Assembly (NCBI GenBank): GCA_963714415.1
Contig: CAVQOL010000015.1
Location: forward strand, 75,670-139,669
DNA: 64,000 nt
Direction: 5' to 3'
Origin: JAGXRK01 sp963714415
GTDB taxonomy: Bacteria > Bacteroidota > Ignavibacteria > Ignavibacteriales > Ignavibacteriaceae
Part shown: piece by piece, positions 47,491-59,600 of the stretch
Numbering within the stretch: the first letter of the stretch is position 1
Layout: each line of letters starts with the position of its first letter
Notes under the pieces: model-generated
The model's database searches: none
The model's input: only the letters and a program-made list of their open reading frames with translations
Told to the model about the DNA's origin: nothing
Made by a program: the position numbers and the translations under genes

Positions 47491-50400
47491 TTACTTGACT
47501 AATATCATCTTCTTCGTATTTATATAATCGGCTTTTCCGTCTTTGCTTTAAGCCGGCAGCAGCTGATAGAAATAAACACCGCTTGCATACTTTGAACCGT
47601 TAAACTCAACTTCATAAGTGCCTGCCGGTTTTTCTTCGTTGACGAGTGTGATAACTTCACGGCCAAGTATATCGTAAACTTTTAGTGTTACTTTTCGTAA
47701 AGACGCATTGCGACCTTGCCTACCGGCAGGCAGGTGCGTCTCTACATTTGGAATCGAATATCGAATAACCGTAACGGGATTAAATGGATTAGGATAGTTT
47801 TGAGATAGCACAAACTTTTCAGGTATTAATGTTTCATCCAATCACGTCGGAAGGGAGATAAGTAAAATTAGAATTGTAATACTTGTTTGCATATTCAACG
47901 TGTTCTTTCATCTTTGTCACTGAGTTTAGAGAGTCAACTCCACGTCCCACCACATAAGCAAACCAAAGTTCAACCGGTTCATTTGCTTTTAATTTAAAGG
48001 TACCCGTGCTTGTAATTATTCTTTGATCCGAAGGATTTGTATTTATCCATCCAATATCTGTTACCGGATCCCCTGAATACCAGTAGAATGGATTAACCAG
48101 ATTACAGTCCACACCACCACGAACTTCTCCTAAGCCCCAGGTGCAAGGATTTATTGTTCCACCAAGACGTGTATAACCCATAGAATAGAATCTAGTTTCG
48201 ATTTCATCGTTAGGGTCTCCTAGAAAAGCATCAGATGCCTGGTAATGAATAAACGAACTTTGGTCTGTATTTTTTGCACCCGGGAAAATATTGCTTCCAA
48301 TAAATAAACCATTATTCACAAAAGCTGTATCAAGCGGAGTGTCTATCCCTGTATCATAAATTTCATTATAATTATTATCAATAAAGGTCTCACCGGTTAT
48401 GTAGCTTATACCACCCTGAAGTAACGAGATTCCAATTGCCGGAGCGTCAATTCCATAATATGAATCGTATCCCGAATTATATGCATAACCAATATTTAAC
48501 AAAGTATCACACCCGACTAAATCATCTACAGCATCTCCAATATCCGGATCAGCCCAGCCACAAAAAATTACGGAGTCAATTTCCTGGACAACAGTTCCAA
48601 TATTTGTAATTATGTATCTTATAAAAAACATATTCTCAATCGGACCGGTTAAGTTTTCACCTAAAGCAAATACTGTTTGTTTTATTTCAAGACCTAAGGG
48701 ATAAATATTACTGAATCTTCTTAACCATGATGGGACTCCATCATTAAAAACACACCACAGAGTCTCATCACCAAGCATATCGGGTCTGTCTTCATTTAAG
48801 TCCCATATACCATTTCCATTCAGGTCAACGGGGTCATATATTCCATTATTGTTACCATCGTAAAATTTTGCACCGAGCTGTACTGCATAACTATAATTCT
48901 GCCATGATTCACTAAAATGCGGATCGGATGCTTTGACACGATATAGTTGATTCTTTGGATCATAAGGCGAAGAACCTACAACTCCGGCTTGAAAATCCTG
49001 TAGTCTTGAAGCAGAAGCATTTGCAACAGCCCAGATATCATTCCCGATTTTTCCGGTTATAAAGAAACCTCCAGAAAATAAAACAACTTTTTCGTCGTAT
49101 CTTCCTCCATCTGAACCATTGATATATACATCAGCTATTACACCTGTATTATCAAAAGGAACTTTAAACCTGTTTATTTCTAATCGGTAATATTCAGTGA
49201 AAGAATCTAGAAGTATATTTATTTCTCCTCCCTTAAATCCTGCAGTTTTCATTTCATTATCATATATCAGAAAATGGTATTGCACGCCATCTCCCTGATC
49301 AAATCCTCCTATATCAATTCCATAAATCTTATCATTCGCAAGTGAATCGTTGTGATTACCATCATCGAACATATTCAGTGTGTCTATTTCTTTTGCATTT
49401 ATTACTACAATAAGTTTAACCGAATCAACGGAACTATCATCATCTACAAAAGCTTTTATGTTTACGGTCTGATCAGGTAAAACTGAATCCGGTGTTTGAA
49501 TAAAACTAATTAGGGCAGGTGGAGATGATTCATCAGGTTCGGTTCCATAATATATCTGCATAAAATTTTGGTTTAACTGAAAATCTCTAGAGCTTATAAA
49601 ACTAATAATAGGTTTATTATTCCATAGACTTACCGTATGATTTGAATCACCTCCCGCATAGTCTGTAAATTTTTGAGGTAAGCTCCAGTTATTACCGCTG
49701 TCTGTACTGGTAATAAAATATATTTCCGATTGATACAATTCATCAAATGCTGTCTGATCAAATCTTTGATAATAAATCCAGATTTTTCCAGAGGTATCTT
49801 TAATAACTCTTGGTCTTCGTTCAATAAGATTATCGGAAAGAAGGGTTTGCCTTGTTGACCAGGTTATACCATCGTCAGTAGTTGTTTTATAATAAATATC
49901 TGAACCACCATTTAATGTGTCGTGATAAAAAACAGCGTCAATTGAATCATTAAGTGAAGTAAAATGACCTTCAAACCCTAATGGATCAACCTGTTTTCTT
50001 GAAGACCAGGTCACTCCATCTCCAGTAAACATTACATAAATACCTTTGGGCGTATAGTTAGGATTTGTAGTTGACGAATAACTGAAAGAAAAGGCGGCTT
50101 GACTGCTTTCTAAAACTGCAAGCCCCGAATAAAATTCCTGATATGTTGAAGTGAGGCGAATATGATCCGACCACGTAAAACCGTTATCATCAGAATATTT
50201 ACAGTAGTATGAACCACGTTTAAAAGTTAATAAAATTCTTCCTGATGTAAGCACGACTGCATTAATCTCAAAATTCATCTGGATATAAGAGTCATTAACT
50301 ACTATTGCAGGTGATGACCAAATGATTCCATTATCTGTACTCCTGGACATATAAATTATTCGTGTGGAGCTTTCAGCCCAAAACATCAGTAAATCATTAT

Positions 50401-50539
50401 TGGGTAATCCGAGAAGAAATGATTCACTACAGTTCATATAAGGTTTTTGCTTTTCAAATTTTACAGGAGTTGATATTTGTGCGGAAACTGTAAAAGAAAA
50501 AAGTAAAATGATAAGAAATATTTTTAATGTATTTTTCAT
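47491..50539 (-). pseudogene. T9SS-secreted array member 5 (long form), intact except in the sorting tail
   Basis: A single frame from ATG 50539 covers 901 residues: signal peptide (IFLIILLFSFTVSAQ, about 6-21), Asp-box propeller (about 25-335, e.g. YSDDNGFTWSD, STDSGNNWSLP), choice-of-anchor-X-like domain (about 350-450, FDDGNHNDSLANDKIYG), and the array core to about 895 (GAKFYDGNNNGIYDPVDLN, NPCTWGLGEVRGGVDCN, FWYSGDPVTDIGWIN). A +1 shift near 47835 leads into the tail (LSQNYPNPFNPVTVIRYSI). An in-frame TAA at 47548-47550 then falls inside loop 3; beyond it SKDGKADYINTKKMILVK runs to 47491. Loop 1 contains the nested palindrome at 47697-47745. Proteolysis and surface attachment by T9SS would be affected rather than the body. 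Confidence 0.82.
47697..47745. repeat. Nested palindromes (family B split by a GCCGGTAGGC-type hairpin)
   Basis: GTAAAGACGCATTGCGA ... TGCGTCTCTAC is palindrome B opened at its centre by CCTTGCCTACCGGCAGGCAGG, itself a hairpin. Read on the minus strand it encodes ETHLPAGRQGRNASLR in loop 1 of the array member 5 tail. One palindrome seems to have inserted into another without breaking the frame. Confidence 0.8.
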
Positions 50540-50551
50540 TTTAAGTCTCTT

Positions 50552-53519
50552 TTATTTAATTAATATCATTTTTTTAGTTTCAAAATAATTTTCGGTCTTT
50601 AACTGATAAAAATAAACACCACTTGCATACTTAGAACCGTTAAACTCAACCTCATAACTGCCTGCCGGTTTTTCTTCGTTGACGAGTGTTGTAACTTCAC
50701 GGCCAAGTATATCATAAACTTTTAGTGTTACTTTACCGTTCCCCGGTAACTGGTAACGGATCACCGTGCCCGGGTTAAAGGGATTAGGATAGTTTTGGAA
50801 TAGCTTATATACACTTGGTAAGAACAGGTGGGGAGTTCTTTCTTCATTAATAGGCAATTGCTCATAAAATCTATGAGCGCTTAAAGTATTTTCTTTCATT
50901 TTTGTTATTGACAGCAGAGAATCTTCACCGCGTCCCGCAACATAGACTCCCCATATGTCAACAGGTTCATCTTTTTTTAGAGTAAATTGTCCTGTGCTTA
51001 ATAAGAATCTTACATCTGTTGTTATGTCAAATAACCAGCCGTCACGTAAAACAGGATCACCGGAGAAAAGAAAAAGTGGATTTATTTGTGAGCAATCATA
51101 TGGACCAACAACAATTCCAAAGCCAAATGTACAAGGATCGACAGTACCGCCATATATAGTCCATCTACTATTCTGCCAAGCTCTGTGGGCTTCTTTGTCG
51201 TAAGGTGGAAAGTCTATTATTTGGTTTAGAATAGTTGCGAAAAAAGAGGTAATGTTTTGGTTGTGAGCACCAGGGTATAAAACTGCTGAAATATTTGATC
51301 CATTTTTAAAAACCGCAGTATCAAGAGGTGTATCAAAATCCAATTGAAATACACCATCATCATTGTTATCGATGAATGTTTTATTTGGTACATAAACAGG
51401 CGGACCCTGAACTAATGCTATGCCGGATGACGGAGGATTTATACCAAACTCTGAATCTCCATAGCTGTAGGCGTAACCAAGATTTAACAACGTATCGCAA
51501 GCAATTAAATCATTAAGGTAGTATCCGATATCGGGATCCAAATAAAAAGAGAAAATTACGGAATCAAGAACCTCGTTTACCGTTCCCCTGTTTATTATTC
51601 TATACCTTACATAAATTTTTTCATCCGGCAGATTATTTTCATTTAAGTTGAATGAAAAAACAGTTTGCTGAATTTCAATTCCTAAAGGATAAACATCCTT
51701 TATTCCTCTGATTAAAGGATCAACTCCATCATTATAAACGCACCAGGCAGTAACATCTCCAAGCATTTCAGGAGCATCTTCATCCTCATCCCACATTCCG
51801 TTATTATTTTTATCAACAGGAACGTATTTGCAATCAAAGTCACCATCATAAAATGGTGCACCTATCATTACTGCATACTTGTAATTTTGCCAGCTTTCAC
51901 TAAACGGTGGATCATCGGATTTAAGAATGTAAATAATATTCTTTGGATCCTGTGTAAAAGAATTTACGTTGCCGGGCAGATAATCCTGAAGTCTCGAAGC
52001 GCTGAATACTCCGTTAACCCATAGAAAATTATTATCGTATCCTGATAGTAGAAATCCACCGCAGAATAGGATTACTTTATCATCGTATCTTCCACCATCG
52101 CGATAATCGATTAGTATATCCGCAAACACGCCGGCATTATTTATCGGCATCTCATAACGGTTGTTTTCAAATCTATATATAGGACTTCCAGAGTCAAGCT
52201 GTAAATAAAAAAATATTTTTTCAGAAGTTGCAAAATTGCCGTAATTATCCTCCGCAATGCAATGATACTCTATCATATCTCCGGGAACAAATTTCATATT
52301 GAGTAAAGCCCCATAAATTTTATCGTTCGGAAGTGAGTCATTTTTCTGCCCGTCATCATACATCATTATTGTAATCGGAGCTTCGTTATTTTTAGTTATA
52401 ATCAGTTTTACTGATTGAACTTGTGTATCGTCATCAACATAAGCTCTTATGGCAACAATTTCATCTTCTAGAAGTTCTTCAGGTATATGATATAATTTAT
52501 AGATAGCAGGTGGTGTTTTTGAAATCGGAATCGGTCAGAAGAAATCCGTAATAAAGCTGATCATTTAGATTATTCCGGTTGGATGAAAAACTTATAATGA
52601 ACTGATCATTCATTGCGGAGATATGATGATTAAAATCATTACCTTTATATTTTGTTATTAGAGTAGGCTGACTCCACGAATTGCCATTGTCGGTACTGAT
52701 TAACTGAAAAATATCTTTCTGGAAAATTCCTAAGAATGGTGTAGCTACTTCCTTTTCATAAGCTACAATAAGATGACCTGAATTATTAATGGCACAATTT
52801 ATTCGGCTTAACTGAGTAGCATTTTGAACAAGTAGCAGAGGAGCAGACCAGTTAACTCCATCATCGCTCCTTAGCTGATAAATATTATTATCCAATGGTC
52901 TTTTAATAGTTAGGAAATATTCACCGCTCTGTGAAACCATTATTCTACCGATTTGAACTGAATTTAATATCAGAGATGATTCGGACCAGTTCTCTCCATC
53001 ATCATCTGAGTACATCAGTCTTAACATAGTGCCATAGGTGTAAATTAACCCAATTCTACTTCCCGGTAAGTTTATAAGTGAGGTATTAATCGTACCCGAT
53101 AGATTTAATAGTGTGTCTCTCTCAGACCAGAGCACACCATTATCATCAGAATACCTTATATAGTAGGGATTTGATGCAACTTTATAAGTTAATAATACTC
53201 TTCCAGTGCATGTTACAATTGATTTTATATCAGGCTCGGTGACATTAGTATAATCTATGCTGTCAGGGATGCTCCAGTTAATTCCATTATCGTTGCTTAC
53301 TGACAGAAAAATGTTCTTTAGGTAAAAATTAAAATCCGAGTTATGCCTGAAAAAATAGAGTAGTATATCAGCGTTTCCTTCTTTTGTCGAGATCAAACAG
53401 CTTTCTGTATTTGATGAGGTTTCACTTTGTACAGGAAGACGTTTAAAATAATTTTCCTGGCAAATTCCAGTGCTCCAAAATGTTATTAAACAAAAAACAA
53501 CAATAAAATTTTGTTTCAT
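50552..53519 (-). pseudogene. T9SS-secreted array member 6 (long form), one frameshift
   Basis: About 988 residues if joined. ATG 53519, signal peptide (FIVVFCLITFWSTGICQ). The first frame (to 52497) holds the Asp-box propeller (SVSNDNGINWS, YSDDNGVLWSE, YSDDDGENWSE, STDNGNSWSQP). A +1 shift in an A-run near 52525 joins it to the second frame (52366-50552 plus the bridging TPPAIYKLYHIP). That frame carries the choice-of-anchor-X-like domain, core (WDEDEDAPEMLGDVTAWCV, DPCTFGFGIVVGPYDCSQIN, FLFSGDPVLRDGWLFDI) and an intact tail ending TKKMILIK. The tail has no palindrome. Its stop lies 12 bp before the ATG of member 5. Confidence 0.82.
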
Positions 53520-53539
53520 TTTTCACTTACAACTTATAG

Positions 53540-56500
53540 TTACTTAATTAAAATCATCTTCTTCGTATCCATATAATTACCGGTTTTTAACTGATAGAAA
53601 TACACACCGCTTGCAAACTTTGAAGCGCTTGAATTCAACTTCGTAAGTTCCTGCAGGTTTTTCTTCGTTTACAAGAGTAACAATTTCTCTTCCAAGAATA
53701 TCATAAACTTTAAGTGTTACTTTACCGTTCACCGGTAACTGATAACTGATCATCGTGCTTGGATTAAATGGATTAGGGTAATTTTGATAAAGAGCAAATT
53801 CTCCGGGAATTAAATATTCATTTTCAATATCTGAAGGAAGCTGTGTAAAATTAGTTTTATAAAATGTATGAGCATACTCGGCTACTTTTTTTGCTTCAGT
53901 AACCGAGTTTAATGACGAGGTACCTCTTGCACCAATATAAGCAACAATAATATCTACAGGCTTGTTTACTTCTAAATTAAATGGTCCTGTATTGAGGTAC
54001 AATCTTTGGTCAGACTGTACAATATTAATCCATCCGATATCACTCTCCGGATCACCGGAAAACCAGAAATAAGGATTTACCAGGTTGCAGTCAACTCCTC
54101 CCCGAACTTCACCCATATACCAGGTACATGGTATTAAAACATCACCAAGCCTTGTTTTGCCGAGCACACAATTTCTTAATTCATAATGTGTATCCGGATC
54201 ACCAATAAGATTATCGCAGCATACGGAATGAATGAATGAGTTTGCATTTAGATTTTTTGCGCCGATAATTTGCCCGCTACCGATGTATAATCCATTATTA
54301 TTATATGCCGTATCCAATGGTGTATCAATTCCAATATCAAATGTTCCATTGCTGTTTAAGTCTAAAAAAGTCTCACCGGGAATAAATGCTTGCGGACCCT
54401 GAAGTATGGCAGTTGAGAATGCCGGGGGATTAATTCCATAAACTGCATCTTCACCGTTGTTATAATTAAAGGCTGCATTTAATAAAGTGTCAATCCCGGT
54501 CAGATCATCACCGTATTCTGTAATATCCGGGTCTGAAAATATTCCGAAATAAACCGAATCCAGCAGCTGAGTAACAGTTCCTTTATTTTGAATTCTGTAT
54601 CTGAAAAATATAATGTTCCGGATATCTCCCGAAAGATTGTCGCCCCAGGCAAAAGCAGTCTGGTGAATCTCAATTCCTTGAGGATCAACATCCGGAAAAT
54701 TACGATATTCTTTGGGTACATTATCGTTGTAAACACACCAGGCAGTAACATCACCAATTATATCAGGTTTATCTTCGTTCAAATCCCAAATACCGTTTCC
54801 GTTCAGATCAACGGGATTATAAGTGCCGTCCTTATCTCCGTCATAAAAATCAGCTCCGAGCATTACAGCATATTTATAATTCTGCCACGATTCACCGAAA
54901 TGAGGATCACTCGTCTTTATTACGTATAATTGATTTTTTGGATCAGCCGGAAAAGAACCAACAACTCCAGGGTTATAATCCCGAAGTCTAATCGAAGGGA
55001 CTACACCATTTCCCCATAATTCGTTTCCATTTTTTCCAGAAAGATAGAATCCTCCGCTGAATAAGATAGTTCCCTCATCAAATCTTCCGCCATCTATGCT
55101 GTCAACTGTTACATCAGCTATAATTCCAATATTATTAATCGGTAGAATGAAACGATTAATATTAAAGCAGTATCCATTAAGGTTACTCTCGAGAGGTAAA
55201 TAGAAGGTGCTTCCATTCATTCCTGCTATATTCATCTCATCATCATAGACCAGAAAATCATATTGAATTGCATCGCCCTTTAATAAGTCTTCAACTATTA
55301 TTCCATAGATATTATCACCGGCAAGTGAATCATTATAAGTTCCATCATCATGCATCAGTAATGTATCAACATTTAGCGCATTAATCTTAATTATAATTTT
55401 TACAGAGTCAACACTTTTGTCATCATCCGCATAAGCTCTGATTGTTACAGGTTCGTTTAACTGCGGTTCTAAAGGTTCGTGATAAAAATGGTAAATGTAA
55501 GGGGGAGTGCTCACATCCGGCTGATTACCATAAAATATTTGCAGATAATTTTTATCTATCTGAAAATCTCTCGTGCTTGCAAAGCTTAGAAGGGGAGTAT
55601 CATTTTATCAGAGTTACCGAATGATTAAAATCCTTGCCGGCATAATCTGTAAACTTTTCTGGTTGACTCCAGCTTACTCCGTTATCTGTGCTTGTTATAA
55701 AATATATTTCGGATTGAGTGAATTCAGGAAAAGAAGTTGCATCCTGTCTTTCAAAGTATATCCAGATTTTATCATTTGAATCTTTAACAGCCCTGGGATT
55801 AAAATCATTATAAGAACTCGAGAGAAGAATTTGCTTATTTGACCAGGTTGTTCCGGTATCGGTTGATATTCTGTAAACAAGATTCCAATAATTAGATACA
55901 GAATCTGAGTAGAACAGCATATCCCGGTTGTTACTTAATGGTACAATTCCTCCGCCTTTTCCTTCAGAATCAATTATTGTGCGTTCTGTCCAGTTTAATC
56001 CATCATCACTGTAAATAACATTTATTCCTTTGCTTAAATAGTTATAGGTTAGGGCTAATCTTCCATTATTTAGTAAGTTCAATTTAGCTCCTGAAACTTT
56101 CCGATTCTCGAAAAGACCATATATCAGATATAGTGGTAATTCCCTACTCACCCAAGAGACACCATTATCATCCGAGTATTTATAGATAATGGTTTCGAAT
56201 TTATAGACAGTATAAATTCTTCCATTATCATTCATAATACATCGATTTCATTACCATAGTAAATAGGGTCGTAATAATACATCATCTTCCAACAGAATAT
56301 TACCAGACCAGGTTAATCCGTTATTAGTACTCCTTGAATAAAATATTTTTCCCTCATCAGGGTAATATTCCTTCACGAAAATAATGAAACCAGAAGAGCA
56401 GTAAATCTCCATTAGCAATTTTAAGTATGCAGGATTCTTCAATATTTATAGTTGAATCCTGTTTATCGAACTTAACAGGATATGAAAACTGCGGAAAACT

Positions 56501-56551
56501 ACTTGCTGTTATAGCAAGAACAATTAACAGAATTGTAAAAATATTTTTCAT
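53540..56551 (-). pseudogene. T9SS-secreted array member 7 (long form), several frameshifts
   Basis: Paralogue of the intact array member 8, about 1000 residues if repaired. Signal peptide IFTILLIVLAITASSFPQ from ATG 56551. Breaks near 56400, 56280 and 56245 (a compensating pair around YYYDPIYYGNEID), near 55600, and near 53625 in the tail. The segment 55514-53577 is open for 645 residues and covers the choice-of-anchor-X-like domain and full core (FYDGDKDGTYNPVDLN, WDLNEDKPDIIGDVTAWCVY, GEVRGGVDCNLVNPYFWFSG) into the tail (NYPNPFNPSTMISYQLPVNG). The tail end (TKKMILIK) stops at 53540. Confidence 0.8.
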
Positions 56552-56602
56552 TATCCCATCTCCTTAATAAAAAGAAATTAGGGCTATTTTACTAATATCA
56601 TC

Positions 56603-56652
56603 CCTGCCTGCCGGCCCGCTCCGACTCGTCGTAGGCGAGGCGAGCAGGCAGG
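56603..56652. repeat. 50-bp palindrome-ended element D, copy 2 (reversed)
   Basis: Plus strand begins CCTGCCTGCCGGCCCGCTCC and ends GAGGCGAGCAGGCAGG. Its reverse complement matches 41385-41434 at 41 of the first 43 positions. The flanks (TACTAATATCATC | TTCTTCGTTT) join to a normal tail codon series TKKMILV on the minus strand. Element length is 50 bp in both copies. Confidence 0.78.
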
Positions 56653-56668
56653 TTCTTCGTTTAATAAA

Positions 56669-59600
56669 TTATTTTATAAGCATCATTTTCTTTGTATCCA
56701 AATAATTACCGGACTTTAACTGATAGAAATAAACTCCGCTTGCATACTTGGAAGCGTTGAATTCCACTTCATAACTGCCCGCAGGTTTTTCTTCGTTTAC
56801 AAGAGTAACAATTTCTCTTCCAAGAATATCATAAACTTTTAATGTTACATTAAGATTTCTCTCCCGACTTGTCGGGATCGAAATGACAGATGGGATGCTG
56901 TATCTTATTTTTGTAGTCGGATTAAATGGATTAGGGTAATTTTGGTATAGTAGCAAATTTTCGGGTATTAAATGTTCATTTTCAACATCTGAAGGTAATT
57001 GAGTAAAGTTAGATTTATAAAAAGTATGAGCATATTCAGCAACCTTTCTTGCTTCTGAAACAGAGTTTAAGGCGGAGTTTCCTCTTCCTGCAAGGTAAGC
57101 AACAATAATATCAATTGGTTTATTGACTTCTAGATTGAAGGGACCAACATTCAGCATCATTCTTTGGTCTGTGGGTGAAACATTTATCCAACCTAAATCT
57201 GTAACAGGATCACCGGAATACCAGAAATATGGATTTACCTGGTTGCAGATAACTCCTCCGCGAACTTCACCAAGCTGCCAGGTGCATGGATCCAGCACAT
57301 AACCAAGCCGGGTTTTCCCAAGCATATAATTTCTCAATTCAATGTAGTTGTCTGGATCACCAATAAAAGGGTCTGCACTTATAAAGTGTACAAATGACGT
57401 TGCGTCTAGATTCTTTGCACCAGGAATAGACTGCGCACCGATAAACAAACCGTTGTTATGATAAGCTGTATCTAAAGGAGTATCAATCCCTGAGTCAAAA
57501 ATCCCATTACTATTTAAGTCAATAAAAGTTTCACCGGAAATAAAAGAATTCGGTCCCTGAAGTATTGCAGTTGAAAATGTTGGGGGATTATCTCCATAAA
57601 CCTCATCTGAACCATCATTATAACAAAGTGCTGAGTTTAAAACAGAATCAATTCCGACCAAGTCATCATAGTATCCTCCCAGGTCAGGATCTGAGATAAT
57701 GCCAAAATAAACCGAATCTAACAGCGGAGACACTGTTCCTTTATTATAAAATCTATATCTAAAGAAAATAATGTTTTTTATATCACCAATTAGATTATCT
57801 CCCCAGGCAAAAGCAGTTTGATGAACTTCTATTCCGAGAGGATCAATGTTATTAAACAATCGTAGTTGTATAGGAACATTATCATTATAAACACACCAGG
57901 CAGTCACATCACCGAGTATATCGGGTTTGTCTTCGTTTAAGTCCCAAACACTGTTTCCGTTAAGATCAACAGGATTATAAATACCATCATTATCGCCATC
58001 ATAAAAGTCTGCACCTAACATTACGGCATACTTATAATTCTGCCAGGACTCACCAAAATGAGGGTCACTTGTTTTAACTATATATAATTGATTTTTGGGA
58101 TCATTCGGAAATGATCCAACAATGCCGGGAAGATAATCCTGATGTCTTGCAGCAGAGAAGATTCCGTTACCCCATAAATCATTACCATTTTTCCCGCTTA
58201 AGTAAAATCCTGCAGACCATAAAATTAATCCCTCATCAAAACAACCATGACTTGTAGTTTCAAAAGGAATGTCGGCAATGTGTCCATCATAAGTGATAGG
58301 GAGTTTAAACCTATTGATCTCGAAGCTGTATTTATCTGTGGAAAAACTTAGGGGAATGAAAAAATAACCTCCATTAATTCCTGCAATATTTAAATCATCA
58401 TCATAAACCAGGAAATAGTATTGAATTGCATCTCCGGCAAAGAAATTAAGAACTATTCCGTAAATGTTATCTCCCGCCAGCGAATCGTTATGTATTCCAT
58501 CATCATACATCATCAGCGTATCAATTTTATAAATATTACTTTTGATTAATAATTTAACTGAATCAACTGTTGAATTGTCATCTGCATAAGCCCTAATTGT
58601 TACAGGTTCGTTTGATTGAATAATTTCTGGTTCGTGATTAAAATGATTTATAAAAGGAGGAGTGTTTATATCAGTTTCTGTTCCATAAAATATCTGGTTA
58701 TAGTTTTTCCCAATCTGGAATGACCTGCTGCTTATAAAATTCAGAAGCGGAACATTATTAACCAAAGTCACTGAATGTTTAAAATCCTCTCCAGCATAAT
58801 CTGTAAACTTTTCCGGTTCACTCCAGCTTACTCCGTTATCCGTACTTGTTATATAATATATTTCCGACTGAGTAAATTCAGGAAAGAGAGTTGCATCCTT
58901 TCTTTCAAAGTAAATCCAGATTTTACCACTTAAATCTTTAACGGCTCTCGGATTGAAATCATTAAAAGAGCTTGAGAGAAGAATTTGCTTATTTGACCAA
59001 GTAGTTCCGGTATCGGTTGAAATTCTGTAAACAAGATTCCAATAGTTTGAAACTGAATCTGAGTAAAACAGCATATCCCGGTTGTCACTTAATGGTATTA
59101 TGCCTCCGCCTTTTCCTTCTGTATCAATTATTGTACGTTCTGTCCAGCTTATTCCATCATCACTGTAGATTGCATTTATTCCTTTTCTCAAATAGTTATA
59201 GGTTAACGCTAATCTTCCATTGTTGAGCAAGTTTAATTTAGCACCGGATACTAAATATCTTTTATCTATAGTTTGAGTTCGTAGTATTAGTCCTGCAGAC
59301 CATGAAATACCATTGTCATCTGAATATTTAAGTATATGAGAAGAACCCTGTTTATGGACAGCATAAATTCTTTCATTATAATTCTTTATCATGTCTATCT
59401 CGTAGTCATAATAAGCAATGTCAGGACCAATGTTTTCAACATACAATAACTTGTCAGCCCAGGTCAGTCCGTTGTCATTACTTCTTGAGTAAAATATTTT
59501 TTCAAAGAAGGGTTCATACCAGAATAAAAGTAAATCTTCATTAGCAGTTTTTACGATACAGGATGTTTTAATATTTAAAGTTGAATCCTGCTTATCGAAC

